Shown piece after piece: positions 51,856 through 60,218 of a DNA stretch of 64,000 nt (within the stretch, counting starts at the first letter, position 1; every line of letters begins with the position of its first letter). The position numbers and the translations under genes are program-made. The notes beneath the pieces were generated by a model, which saw nothing but the letters and a program-made list of their open reading frames with translations, did not search any database and was not told the DNA's origin. Source of the stretch: Mesoaciditoga lauensis cd-1655R = DSM 25116 (lineage in GTDB: Bacteria > Thermotogota > Thermotogae > Mesoaciditogales > Mesoaciditogaceae); contig NZ_JQJI01000007.1 of NCBI RefSeq assembly GCF_000745455.1, forward strand, positions 48,861-112,860, read 5' to 3'.

Positions 51856-54279
51856 ATGAAAAAGGCCATTATTTTTCTTTTACTGTTGACACTGGCAGGA
51901 TTGTTTTTTGCAAACGGAATTCCCTTAGTTTTATCACATTTGGAAAACTTAAAATGGGATTTCGAATTGAATTCGAAAAACGTAGCTGCCTGGTGGGTCT
52001 ACTCAAAACCAAGCCTTTCCGAACCAGATAAATACGTGAATACCCCTGCCAAAAATGAAGGCGCGGTATGTGTAGATGATGCTTCAAGGGCTGTAATCCT
52101 CTTTCTTCAGCTTTACGAAGAAACGGGAAATAAAAGCTATTTAAAAGATGCCAAAGGCGGCTTGGAATTTCTGATGGCCATGGAGGAAAATGATGGGGAG
52201 TTCTACAATTTCGTTTACAAAAATGGTGAAATAAACAAATATGGAGTCACAAGCCGAAAATCCGTATCGTGGTGGACAATTAGAGGTTTTTGGGCGTTAT
52301 CAATGGGAGCGCGCGTATTTAAAAAAGTTAACGCTGATTATTCTTCAGAACTCTTTGACCACGCTTTGGCAGCATACAAAGCAATTAAAAACACATTGCA
52401 AAACGGCCTTGTGCTAGGATATTCTGATATGAGCTCCGTTTTTCTCCTTGGCCTTTCTGAAACGTATTTGGTCGATCCGACAGATGAAATTGCTTCAACG
52501 GCAAAAGAAGTCGCAAATGGAATATTGAAAACCCAGTCAAAGAACGGCTTTACAGATGGAATGTTTTTCGTTTCAAACAATTCTCAACATTGGAACGGAT
52601 GGGGAGCAAGGCAGGTCCAAGCTCTTGCCATGGCTGGAAGAGTTTTCAAAAATCAAGAATGGATACGAGCTGCCGAATATGCGGCTTTGCATTTTTACCC
52701 TAAGCTCATATTTTCTTTAGGACCGATTTACGCGATGAATGGTTCTATCATTCTTTATCCTCAAATATCATACGCAAATGAAGTTATGATAAGTGGCTTA
52801 ACGCAACTTTACATTTCCACAAAAAAGGAAATTTACGCTGATATGGCTTATATAGCGGCATCGTGGTATTTTTACAACAATCATCTTAAAGAGCTTATGT
52901 ACACAGAAGATGGAAAAGGATTTGATGGCTTAGAAGAATTTTTCAGGAACATAGACTCCGGAGCCGAATCTACAATTTGTGCTGATCTCAGCCTCTCAGA
53001 TCTCATGGAACTGCCAGGAAATCTTTTGATTTTTCTCAAAGGGAAAAGGGTACACCAAAATGGAATTGCGATCCTCAACGCTTCAAAAATGTACTTCGGC
53101 TTTGGTGGTGTAAATGTGATCCAAGATGGCTCCGTGGCAAATGGCTCTTATGCTCTTCTTGCACCTTACTCCACCATCTCTGGAAGCGTTGCCCTAAACG
53201 ATGACACTTACGACGTTTACATTTCTTATTTGAATAGATTTTCCAATGGAAAGATCGACGTTTATCTCAACGATAAAAAATACGAAATTCATCCAAAAAC
53301 AACTCGACAATTTGAGTTTGCAAAAGTGCTATCAAACGCTCGTCTTTCGAAAGGAAAAAATCGAATCGTGATCGAATATGCCAACAAATCGAATTCGGCC
53401 AAGCTCGCTATTTCCCAAATAATTTTGGTGCCACATATGATGACACAAACGATATCCATTGATGAAAATCGCAGATTGACAAGTGTGTTTAACCAATCCA
53501 ACCATTCTGTAGCCATTGATTCCTTCATCAATGGAAAATTTTCCAAGGCTTTTATTTACAGTAACGATGGAACTCTTGTAAAAACGAATATGATTCCGAA
53601 AAATGGTTTCGCTTTTATAGAATGGATTTCCACAAATGTTCTCACCAATGAAACGACCGTCATTCCACACTTTGAAAAAACAAGAGTGGCATCGGCAAAT
53701 GAAAATTTTGTGATGATAGATCTTTCCTCGTTTTTCAACAACGCAGGAATAGTTTCAATACACTCAAATAAGTCAGCAAATTTTGATAATCCATCTGGTA
53801 ATACCGGGGCAGCTTATCCTTTGGAATTTTTGAGGGAAAAGATTAAAAATGGAGTGTTCACATCTAAGGTTGCAAGAATGCAAATCCCATTCTACATGGG
53901 GAAGTTGTTATCTAACGCCAAAGACAACATGACCCTTCAAGGTCAAAAGTTAGGCATTAAAAAAGATAATTACAAAGAGCTATTTCTTTTAGGGTCATCT
54001 GATCACGGAAATTACATCAAAACGGTGAAGCTTTATTATTCCGATGGCTCTTCGAAAGAGGTTGCAATAGGATTTGCAGATTGGTTTCTAAAGCCTTTAA
54101 CAGGGGAATGGACGGTTTTTACAGCACCATATGGAATTAATTCACAAATGCAGAAGATCAACGGGAATCCCAAACTTTACGTCCAAAGGATAAAACTTGA
54201 TAGTTCCAAAAAATTGATGGGCATTGAATTTCCCAATCAGATTACCATGCATATCTTTGCTATAACGTTGCTTCGCTGA
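51856..54279 (+). CDS. Secreted multidomain protein with alpha-toroid-like N domain, possible glycan enzyme
   Basis: 807 residues from the ATG at 51856 after AGGAGGG, with a signal peptide (KKAIIFLLLLTLAGLFFANG). Residues 40-380 are helical with repeated aromatic and acidic clusters (VCVDDASRAVILFLQLYEE, SVSWWTIRGFWALSMGARVF, NGWGARQVQALAMAGRVF) typical of alpha/alpha toroids of glycoside hydrolases or lyases. About 400-530 looks like a CBM-type beta module (SGSVALNDDTYDVYISYLNR), and two further beta regions follow. No catalytic residues can be assigned. Expected to attack an extracellular glycan whose fragments the ABC transporter imports. Confidence 0.8.
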   Translation: MKKAIIFLLLLTLAGLFFANGIPLVLSHLENLKWDFELNSKNVAAWWVYSKPSLSEPDKYVNTPAKNEGAVCVDDASRAVILFLQLYEETGNKSYLKDAKGGLEFLMAMEENDGEFYNFVYKNGEINKYGVTSRKSVSWWTIRGFWALSMGARVFKKVNADYSSELFDHALAAYKAIKNTLQNGLVLGYSDMSSVFLLGLSETYLVDPTDEIASTAKEVANGILKTQSKNGFTDGMFFVSNNSQHWNGWGARQVQALAMAGRVFKNQEWIRAAEYAALHFYPKLIFSLGPIYAMNGSIILYPQISYANEVMISGLTQLYISTKKEIYADMAYIAASWYFYNNHLKELMYTEDGKGFDGLEEFFRNIDSGAESTICADLSLSDLMELPGNLLIFLKGKRVHQNGIAILNASKMYFGFGGVNVIQDGSVANGSYALLAPYSTISGSVALNDDTYDVYISYLNRFSNGKIDVYLNDKKYEIHPKTTRQFEFAKVLSNARLSKGKNRIVIEYANKSNSAKLAISQIILVPHMMTQTISIDENRRLTSVFNQSNHSVAIDSFINGKFSKAFIYSNDGTLVKTNMIPKNGFAFIEWISTNVLTNETTVIPHFEKTRVASANENFVMIDLSSFFNNAGIVSIHSNKSANFDNPSGNTGAAYPLEFLREKIKNGVFTSKVARMQIPFYMGKLLSNAKDNMTLQGQKLGIKKDNYKELFLLGSSDHGNYIKTVKLYYSDGSSKEVAIGFADWFLKPLTGEWTVFTAPYGINSQMQKINGNPKLYVQRIKLDSSKKLMGIEFPNQITMHIFAITLLR

Positions 54280-54854
54280 CTTTTTGAATTTTTTTCAGAA
54301 ATCTTCTAAGTTCCTAACGTGCGAGAAAATATGGTTCTCATCAGTTTAGTGTGGATAAAACATGCCAATTCTATATTTTGTCTGTTGTTGGGATTCTGAA
54401 CAAAATCATCCCAAAATACCTTGTTATCAAGTAAAAGAACAAGCACCCTCGAAGTACTTGTCAGAAGATATGAGCGTTCCATCCGGAAATTCACAAATAT
54501 GAGGTTGAGAGGCACAGGACGTGCCGAGAAAGCGAAGCGCTCATGGACGACTGTCTGGGCGTGCCCCATATTTGTAAACACTCATTCCGTGCTTGACACG
54601 GAATCTTGTTTTGCACTGTTATCTTTTTAGAGATCCTGAATAGTTTCTTCAAAACTTTCAGAATGACGTTAAGGTCAAAGACTCCAACTGTAAAAGAGCG
54701 AGTCCGTTCTGACAGGGCTTCGAAAAAATTGATGAGTTATTATTTAACATTATCCGTACAATTTTGGAGAGAAGTTCAAATTGTCGGATTTCTTTTCTAT
54801 GTTTTTGGGCTAGAATGTTGTAGAATTATCTTGGATAAAACAAAGGGAGCGATC
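54280..54854. repeat. Gap with a family A copy (54333-54733) carrying an inserted second sequence
   Basis: From GGTTCTCATCAGTTTA to TTCTGACAGGGCTTCG. Where other copies have CCTCATATTTTGAATCGTAAGATGG, this one reads CCCCATATTTG and then a sequence of about 100 bases (54573-54664) shared with 44871-44957: TTCCGTGCTTGACACGGAAT, GCACTGTTATCTTTTTAGAGATCC. The right arm resumes after it, so one repeat sits within another. The last 120 bases probably carry the promoter of the next gene; TAGAAT at 54811 and 54821 have poor -35 partners. Confidence 0.75.
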
Positions 54855-55580
54855 GTGTTGGCACTTGTAAAAGTTACGAATTTAAGAAAGGTTTATAAAA
54901 CGGGAGAACTGGAATACGAAGCGCTTAAAGGCATGAACTTCGAAGTTGAAGCCGGAGATATGTTCATGATTTTAGGACCGTCAGGCAGTGGAAAAACAAC
55001 GCTATTAAATTGTTTATCGGGTATAGACGATCCAACGGCTGGTTCCATATTGATAAACAACGTGGATATCGCAAAACTTTCGGACGATGAAAAGACAAAA
55101 TTCCGTGCTGAAAATATGGGATTTGTTTTCCAGGCCTATAATCTTATAGACGTGTTGACAGCCAAGGAAAACGTCGCGCTTCCACTTCTCGCGCGTGGAA
55201 TACCCGAAAAAGAAGCTAATGAAAAGGCAATAGAAGTTTTGAGGGCGCATGGGTTAGAACATGTTGTTAACAAATTTCCCTCGCAAATAAGTGGAGGAGA
55301 AAGGCAAAGAGTGGCGGTTTCACGTGCTTTGGCTGGAAATCCAAAGATAATATGGGCAGATGAGCCAACTGGCGCGCTTGATACCAAAACATCTTTCATG
55401 GTTATGGATTTTATGAAAGAACTGAACGAAAAGAACCACCAAACGTTCGTGATAGTTACGCACGATGAAAAGATCGTCAAATACGCGAGTGCTGTTTTAC
55501 GAATAGACAGTGGACAGATAGTGAGTTTTGAAAGGATTAAAAAGACAAAAGAACCCGTATTTGAGGAGGAAAAATGGTGA
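54855..55580 (+). CDS. ABC transporter ATP-binding protein, LolD/MacB type, no permease adjacent
   Basis: 241 residues from the GTG at 54855 after AAAGGGAG; the longer frame to 54606 runs back through the repeat and is rejected. Walker A GPSGSGKTT, signature ISGGERQRVAVSRAL, Walker B IIWADEPTGALD, and H-loop VTHDE, with the GALD form typical of the LolD/MacB/FtsE-like group. These normally pair with an FtsX/MacB permease, but none is in the window. It overlaps the next gene by 7 bases. Confidence 0.9.
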   Translation: MLALVKVTNLRKVYKTGELEYEALKGMNFEVEAGDMFMILGPSGSGKTTLLNCLSGIDDPTAGSILINNVDIAKLSDDEKTKFRAENMGFVFQAYNLIDVLTAKENVALPLLARGIPEKEANEKAIEVLRAHGLEHVVNKFPSQISGGERQRVAVSRALAGNPKIIWADEPTGALDTKTSFMVMDFMKELNEKNHQTFVIVTHDEKIVKYASAVLRIDSGQIVSFERIKKTKEPVFEEEKW

Positions 55581-56593
55581 AAAAGCTTCTTGTTATCTTT
55601 GGGATAATAGCTGTCTTTTCCTCTTTTTTCTTCGCTTCTTCAATTCTATTTGATGCAGGGCATGGTCAAAGCGTAGGTAACGCTGATTGGACAATAGACG
55701 GAGCATATTCAGACTTCGCACACGCTTTAAGAAGATTTTTTGAGGTATACGAAACTTATCGTCCTTTGACTCTTTCTCTCCTAAAAGCATACAAAGTTTT
55801 GGTAATTCCCGAACCAAACATTCCTTTCAGCAAGGAAGAGGAGAATGCCATCGTTAAATTTGTCAAAGATGGTGGAGGAGTTTTCTTGATTGCAGATCAC
55901 GAGGGAGCAGATAGGAATCATGATGGTTGGGACGCCGTTTCAATTTACGATGATTTTGTAAAAGCATTTGGATTTGAATTTGCACGTGATACTCAAAGCC
56001 AATATCCAATAAAATACGTTTTCAAAACCCCTATCACCTTAGGTGTAAAGAACGTCGGCGAATGGGCTGGCTCAACGCTGAAAATATTCGGGAAAAACGT
56101 TCATATCGCTGTGGAGCTTTACACACACCAACCTTACGTTATTTACGGAACGTACGGAAAAGGAAGATTTGTAGCCATCGGAGATAGCTCTCCTTTTGAC
56201 GATGGAAGCGGTGCGTCGTGGAAATCGCTTTACGACGGATGGCACACAGGAGACGATGGCGTTTTGGCAATAAACAGCGTTTATTGGTTGGCAACCGCTA
56301 AATCGGTAGACTCATCCATTTATTTAAAGCCACCCGTTGTAAAAAGTATCGATATCGTATCACCCCTTAAAATCGTTGTCTCTTTCAACAAAAAAATCCT
56401 TCCAGATGTGGAGATTGGAATAAATTTAAACATCACAAGGGCAAAAATTGAAAAAATAGAAGTCGGCGAGGAAAAATTGACGATCGTTTTGAAATCAGCG
56501 CTTTCAAAAGGAAAACATTTGCTGATAACGCGGGGTATAGAAGACGTATACGGGAACGAATCTCCGTTGAGTTCGGTTCCCTTTGAGTATTGA
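55574..56593 (+). CDS. Secreted DUF4350-like protein (GATase1-like fold) with a C-terminal Ig-like domain
   Basis: 339 residues, ATG after TTTGAGGAGG. Signal peptide (KKLLVIFGIIAVFSSFFFA). The core (about 20-235) follows the Gldg/DUF4350 plan: LSLLKAYKVLVIPEPNIPFS, then VKFVKDGGGVFLIADHEGAD and GRFVAIGDSSPFDDGSGAS. Residues 255-339 look like a Big_5-type Ig domain (KSIDIVSPLKIVVSFNKKI ... IEDVYGNESP). Such folds bind rather than hydrolyse in gliding or ABC-associated proteins. Co-encoded with the LolD-like ATPase. Confidence 0.78.
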   Translation: MVKKLLVIFGIIAVFSSFFFASSILFDAGHGQSVGNADWTIDGAYSDFAHALRRFFEVYETYRPLTLSLLKAYKVLVIPEPNIPFSKEEENAIVKFVKDGGGVFLIADHEGADRNHDGWDAVSIYDDFVKAFGFEFARDTQSQYPIKYVFKTPITLGVKNVGEWAGSTLKIFGKNVHIAVELYTHQPYVIYGTYGKGRFVAIGDSSPFDDGSGASWKSLYDGWHTGDDGVLAINSVYWLATAKSVDSSIYLKPPVVKSIDIVSPLKIVVSFNKKILPDVEIGINLNITRAKIEKIEVGEEKLTIVLKSALSKGKHLLITRGIEDVYGNESPLSSVPFEY

Positions 56594-56597
56594 AGAT

Positions 56598-57425
56598 ATG
56601 TTCTCAATAAACGATTCCATTTTTGTTACTGAAAACTCAAATGGTGCGGCAAATTCAGGAATTATCATAACAGATAAAGGCGTTATTTTAGTGGATTCGA
56701 CGTTTTTTCCATCAAAAGCCAGGAGAATAACGCAGTTCGTTTCTTCCATAACAACCAAAGTGATTTTGTACGTGATAAACACCCATTATCATCTTGACCA
56801 TACGTTGGGAAATTGTGCCATCGATGCGCCAGTTGTTGGAAGCACTTTGACAAAGAAATATCTTGAAAGCTTTGATTTGAAAGCTTTTAAACAAACGTTG
56901 GAACCGCTAATACAAAAAGAATTAAAAGATGCCAAGTTGATCCCCCCTTCGATGGTTTTCAAGAACAAACTTACGTTCGATCTGGGAAACAAGAAAATAG
57001 AGATCGTAAGAATGGGAGGGCATACACCGGATTCTTCTGTGGTTTATGTATGGCCGGAAGGTATATGTTTTTGCGGAGACTTGGTGTTTGCCGGTTATCA
57101 TGCGGAAATAGAGGAAGATTCGGATTTAAGCAAGTGGATTTCGAGCTTGAAGAAGATAAAAGAAAAAAATCCGAAATGGATCGTCCCTGGTCATGGAGAA
57201 GTTGGGGGGATAGAAGAAATAGATGATATGATTTTGTATCTGGAAAAATTCAAAAGCCTTTCTAAATTGCTTAAATTAAAGCGCACTAAAGAAGTTGTCG
57301 ATAAATTTGGTGAAGATCCGGTATTTGCAAATAGGGGGTTTGCTTTGTTGTTTGAGGAAAGCCTTGCGAATTATTTAAAAAGGAGGGGAAAAAATGGAAA
57401 AAACGTTGGTGCTGATAAAACCTGA
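56598..57425 (+). CDS. MBL-fold metallohydrolase
   Basis: 275 residues from the ATG at 56598 (a TTG at 56583, overlapping the previous stop, is an alternative; neither has a strong ribosome site). Zinc motifs are complete: NTHYHLDHTLGN (HxHxDH), GGHTPDS, CGDLVF and VPGHGEV. Family hydrolases cleave thioesters, lactones or phosphoesters; no more specific call is possible. The 3' end overlaps the NDK-GGDEF gene by 32 bases, so translation is probably coupled. Confidence 0.88.
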   Translation: MFSINDSIFVTENSNGAANSGIIITDKGVILVDSTFFPSKARRITQFVSSITTKVILYVINTHYHLDHTLGNCAIDAPVVGSTLTKKYLESFDLKAFKQTLEPLIQKELKDAKLIPPSMVFKNKLTFDLGNKKIEIVRMGGHTPDSSVVYVWPEGICFCGDLVFAGYHAEIEEDSDLSKWISSLKKIKEKNPKWIVPGHGEVGGIEEIDDMILYLEKFKSLSKLLKLKRTKEVVDKFGEDPVFANRGFALLFEESLANYLKRRGKNGKNVGADKT

Positions 57426-58485
57426 CGGAGTGGAAAGAGGCTTAATAGGTGAAATAATCACAAGGTTTGAAAAAAAAGGGCTGAAAATATCGGCAATGAA
57501 GATTTTAACTATGTCCAGAAGTTTGGCGGAAGAACATTACGCCGAACACATTGGGAAACCTTTTTATGAGAGATTGGTAAAATTCATGACAAGCGGCCCG
57601 ATAGTTGCAATGGTTTTGGAAGGCAGAGAAGCCATAAAGGTCGTTAGAAAGCTCGCTGGCGCAACCGATCCTGTTGAAGCTGAACCCGGTACGATAAGAG
57701 GGGACTTTTCGGTCTCGGAACCGGCTAATACCCTTCACGCTTCCGATTCCATGGAATCCGCCGAAAGAGAGATAAAAAGGTTCTTTCCAGAGCTTTACGG
57801 AGAACAAAAATCATCTGATGATCTTGCAAGGGAAAACAAACAGCTCAAAAGGGAGATAGAGGTTCTGAGAAAAAGAGCGGATTGGTATGAATCTCAATCT
57901 CAAAAGATGGAAGAGTTAATAGCTCAATACAATCAACTTGTAAAAAAGGAATTCGACAACGTGGAAAATGTCATCGGGAAAATTGGGACGAAAGAGGTTA
58001 TCGATCCCATAACGAGGCTCTACTCCCGCGATCATATGCTTAACTATTTGAACTTTTTCCATTCAAAGGCGTTTCAAGAAAGCATAGACTACGCGTTGAT
58101 TTTCGTAGATGTGGACGATTTTGAGAAGAAGATAAAAGAACTCAGTAACGAAGAAAAAGAGATCTTGCTCAGAGAGATAGGTAAGTTCCTAAAAAATATG
58201 GTGCGCGTGCCTTTGGACATCGTTTCGCGTCTTGGTGAGGACGAATTTCTCATATTGTTGACGCAGATTTCAAAAGACGCAGCCATTTCCGTTGCCAACC
58301 GTATAAACTCAACTTGCCAGAAAAGCGAATTCAAATTGGGTGAAAAGAGTGTTAAACTTACATGTACCGTATCGTTGGTGCATTTCCCCACTGATAATTC
58401 ACAACTTTCTAATATGCTTAAAATTGGTGAAAAGTTGATAGAAGAAGGCAAAAAAAGAGGAAAAAACTCCGTTATGTTCAATTAA
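57394..58485 (+). CDS. Nucleoside-diphosphate kinase fused to a coiled coil and a degenerate GGDEF domain
   Basis: 363 residues, ATG after AAAGGAGGGG. Residues 1-135 are a complete NDK: TLVLIKPDGVERGLIGEII, the HIGKPFYERLVKFM block, GATDPVEAEPGTIRGDF, and the active-site His115 in NTLHASDS. Residues 140-190 form a heptad-rich coiled coil. Residues 200-363 are a GGDEF fold: DPITRLYSRDHM, ALIFVDVDDF, then R-L-G-E-D-E-F (GEDEF at 281-285) in place of GG[DE]EF, and the usual IND base-recognition motif after the first Asp loop is missing. The NDK part should be active; the GGDEF part probably not a cyclase but may bind GTP or c-di-GMP. I know of no described protein with this order. It is the only NDK in the window and shows no frameshift. 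Confidence 0.9.
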   Translation: MEKTLVLIKPDGVERGLIGEIITRFEKKGLKISAMKILTMSRSLAEEHYAEHIGKPFYERLVKFMTSGPIVAMVLEGREAIKVVRKLAGATDPVEAEPGTIRGDFSVSEPANTLHASDSMESAEREIKRFFPELYGEQKSSDDLARENKQLKREIEVLRKRADWYESQSQKMEELIAQYNQLVKKEFDNVENVIGKIGTKEVIDPITRLYSRDHMLNYLNFFHSKAFQESIDYALIFVDVDDFEKKIKELSNEEKEILLREIGKFLKNMVRVPLDIVSRLGEDEFLILLTQISKDAAISVANRINSTCQKSEFKLGEKSVKLTCTVSLVHFPTDNSQLSNMLKIGEKLIEEGKKRGKNSVMFN

Positions 58486-58508
58486 CGAAGTGAAAGGAAT
58501 GGTTTTCG

Positions 58509-59501
58509 TTGAAAGATCTGCTGATACTTAAATTCAATGCCCAAAGCAAATCAACGGTAGAAGGGTATATAGGCTATTTTATGGTGAAAAGAAACGGCGA
58601 GATCAAGTATAAGGTCCTTCAGTATCCTCTCTCTTTTTCTTCGCTCGTGAAACTTGATCTGAACGAGCCTTTTAGAATTTTTCAAAAAAATTTGAATGAT
58701 TTGATCATAAAGGTTACAAGGAATTCTCCGGAAATCAAATCGATGAATTCCAATTTGAACAGATACATAAGTAGAAAGATAGTAAAAGAACCTTCATTTG
58801 GAATGAAGCTGATATCCGCTCATAAGATGAAGGAAGACATGCTGATAAAAGATTTTATCAAAGACTTCTTTGAGGATTGGGTATCGGATCTGAACCTGAA
58901 AGTTTCAAGTGAAGAGTTGTACTATTCTGAACTTTCAAAGCAATTCTCAAAGTACAGTACTCCAGAAGACATTACGTCCATGCTTAGCAGAACCGATTTA
59001 AACGATCTTTCAGAAGCCTATCCGATAGTTGATCCAATTCATGGAAGACCTGTTAGCTCGTTTGACATAGGAACCAGAATCTATTTCACAGTGCTCAAAT
59101 TCTCGAATGAAGAAGACAAAAAGAAGATCATAGAAGCTTTTCCAAATAGTTTCAATGAAAGTGGTGAAAACGTAAAACCTTTGATAGGAGTCATAATTTC
59201 GAAAGAGCTTGCCAATGCTTCACGTGATTTCATACTGATAAAGATAGAATGTGAAGGCGTTTTGTTCAAATCAGTGGTCTACAGCGGCGTGAACATCATG
59301 TGGGAAAGCGTGCCGGTTCCAAAAGCCAAGGACGAGGAAGAATTTACAACGGCTTTTTCTAAAGAGGAAAAAGAAAAATTGAATGAATTGCTGAAAGAGA
59401 AAGAAAAAATAAAATTCTCAGACATTTTGATTGCCATGTTCCTGGTTGTGGGAATTGTCTTGGCCATCGTGGTTGGAATTTATTTTTTGTTTTGGAAATG
59501 A
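58509..59501 (+). CDS. Tail-anchored protein of unknown function
   Basis: 330 residues, TTG start after AAAGGAATGG. Residues 1-280 look soluble, and a single C-terminal membrane helix lies at about 305-328 (ILIAMFLVVGIVLAIVVGIY). A highly charged stretch (KEEKEKLNELLKEKEKIKF) precedes the anchor. No family recognised. It is encoded 23 bases after the NDK-GGDEF gene and shares an ATGA overlap with the pseudopilin-like gene, so the three are probably one operon. Confidence 0.75.
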   Translation: MKDLLILKFNAQSKSTVEGYIGYFMVKRNGEIKYKVLQYPLSFSSLVKLDLNEPFRIFQKNLNDLIIKVTRNSPEIKSMNSNLNRYISRKIVKEPSFGMKLISAHKMKEDMLIKDFIKDFFEDWVSDLNLKVSSEELYYSELSKQFSKYSTPEDITSMLSRTDLNDLSEAYPIVDPIHGRPVSSFDIGTRIYFTVLKFSNEEDKKKIIEAFPNSFNESGENVKPLIGVIISKELANASRDFILIKIECEGVLFKSVVYSGVNIMWESVPVPKAKDEEEFTTAFSKEEKEKLNELLKEKEKIKFSDILIAMFLVVGIVLAIVVGIYFLFWK

Positions 59502-59803
59502 GGCAGGGAAGTATTTTATTAGAATCTATAGTGTTTTTGGTATTATCCCTTTTGATGTTTCTTCTTATTTTTAACGGTGTGGAAAGAATGTGGGACAGGC
59601 AACATCAAATTGAAAGAAATTCAATCGTGCTTTCTTTGATGCTATCCGTTCGTAACGTTAAAAGAACTGGAGATGTTCCAGAAGGTTTAAAAACATACAT
59701 GGGGGATTATTCTTGTTGTGAGAGCATGCAGAAGAGGCAGTATAACGATTCAAATTCTGGTAGCGATGATCATATACACGATATCGGTGGCAACGATTTT
59801 TGA
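59498..59803 (+). CDS. Pseudopilin-like protein with very short leader
   Basis: 101 residues from the ATG at 59498 (ATGA overlap with the previous stop). The leader is only three to four residues: M-R-Q-G, then S-I-L-L-E-S-I-V-F-L, the type IV prepilin signature with Glu at +5, and a hydrophobic helix to about residue 24. The rest is short and polar. Its 3' part overlaps the next gene by 86 bases in another frame. Probably a minor pilin or competence-type pseudopilin. Confidence 0.7.
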   Translation: MRQGSILLESIVFLVLSLLMFLLIFNGVERMWDRQHQIERNSIVLSLMLSVRNVKRTGDVPEGLKTYMGDYSCCESMQKRQYNDSNSGSDDHIHDIGGNDF

Positions 59804-60206
59804 GTCAGTCTCTTACCTGTTGAAGAATCTATCTATGCTTTCCGCCAAAGAAAATGAAATAAAGCAATTTGAATACGTTATGTTCTACATAAATTCCCAA
59901 ATAAAGGGAAAAGTTCCATTTAAGATCGTAAGCGGAGCGAATTGGTCAGTACTGGTATTGGACACCAACCCCGTTTTGGGGTTTGAAATTTTCAGTTCAA
60001 ATGATTTAAACACTCTAAGACGAATCGTTGGAAAAGGAAATTTCGATTTTTCAACTCTTCAAAAGGGAGTTGGACTCACATTTTTTAACGGACATAATTT
60101 CAGTGGGTTCAACACGATTTATAAAGGGGAAAAAAGGATGAATTTCGAAATGGAAGGAAAGCATCTTTTATTCAGATGGGGAGAAAGATGGTTTTATCTT
60201 ATGTGA
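59718..60206 (+). CDS. Second pseudopilin-like protein, Glu5 replaced by Gln
   Basis: 162 residues with a GTG start at 59718, within the upstream gene. Begins R-A-C-R-R-G, then S-I-T-I-Q-I-L-V-A-M-I; the prepilin Gly-hydrophobic pattern is present but +5 is Gln. One N-terminal helix, then about 110 residues of alpha/beta sequence. An in-frame extension upstream has no ATG. The long gene overlap could also mean a programmed or real frameshift, but both N termini look functional. Confidence 0.7.
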   Translation: MRACRRGSITIQILVAMIIYTISVATIFESVSYLLKNLSMLSAKENEIKQFEYVMFYINSQIKGKVPFKIVSGANWSVLVLDTNPVLGFEIFSSNDLNTLRRIVGKGNFDFSTLQKGVGLTFFNGHNFSGFNTIYKGEKRMNFEMEGKHLLFRWGERWFYLM

Positions 60207-60218
60207 AAGGTGATTTTA

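Noticed and set aside
54606..54854. N-terminal extension of the LolD-like ATPase
   Set aside because: The frame runs back through repeat sequence; the GTG at 54855 has the ribosome site and begins at the family N terminus.
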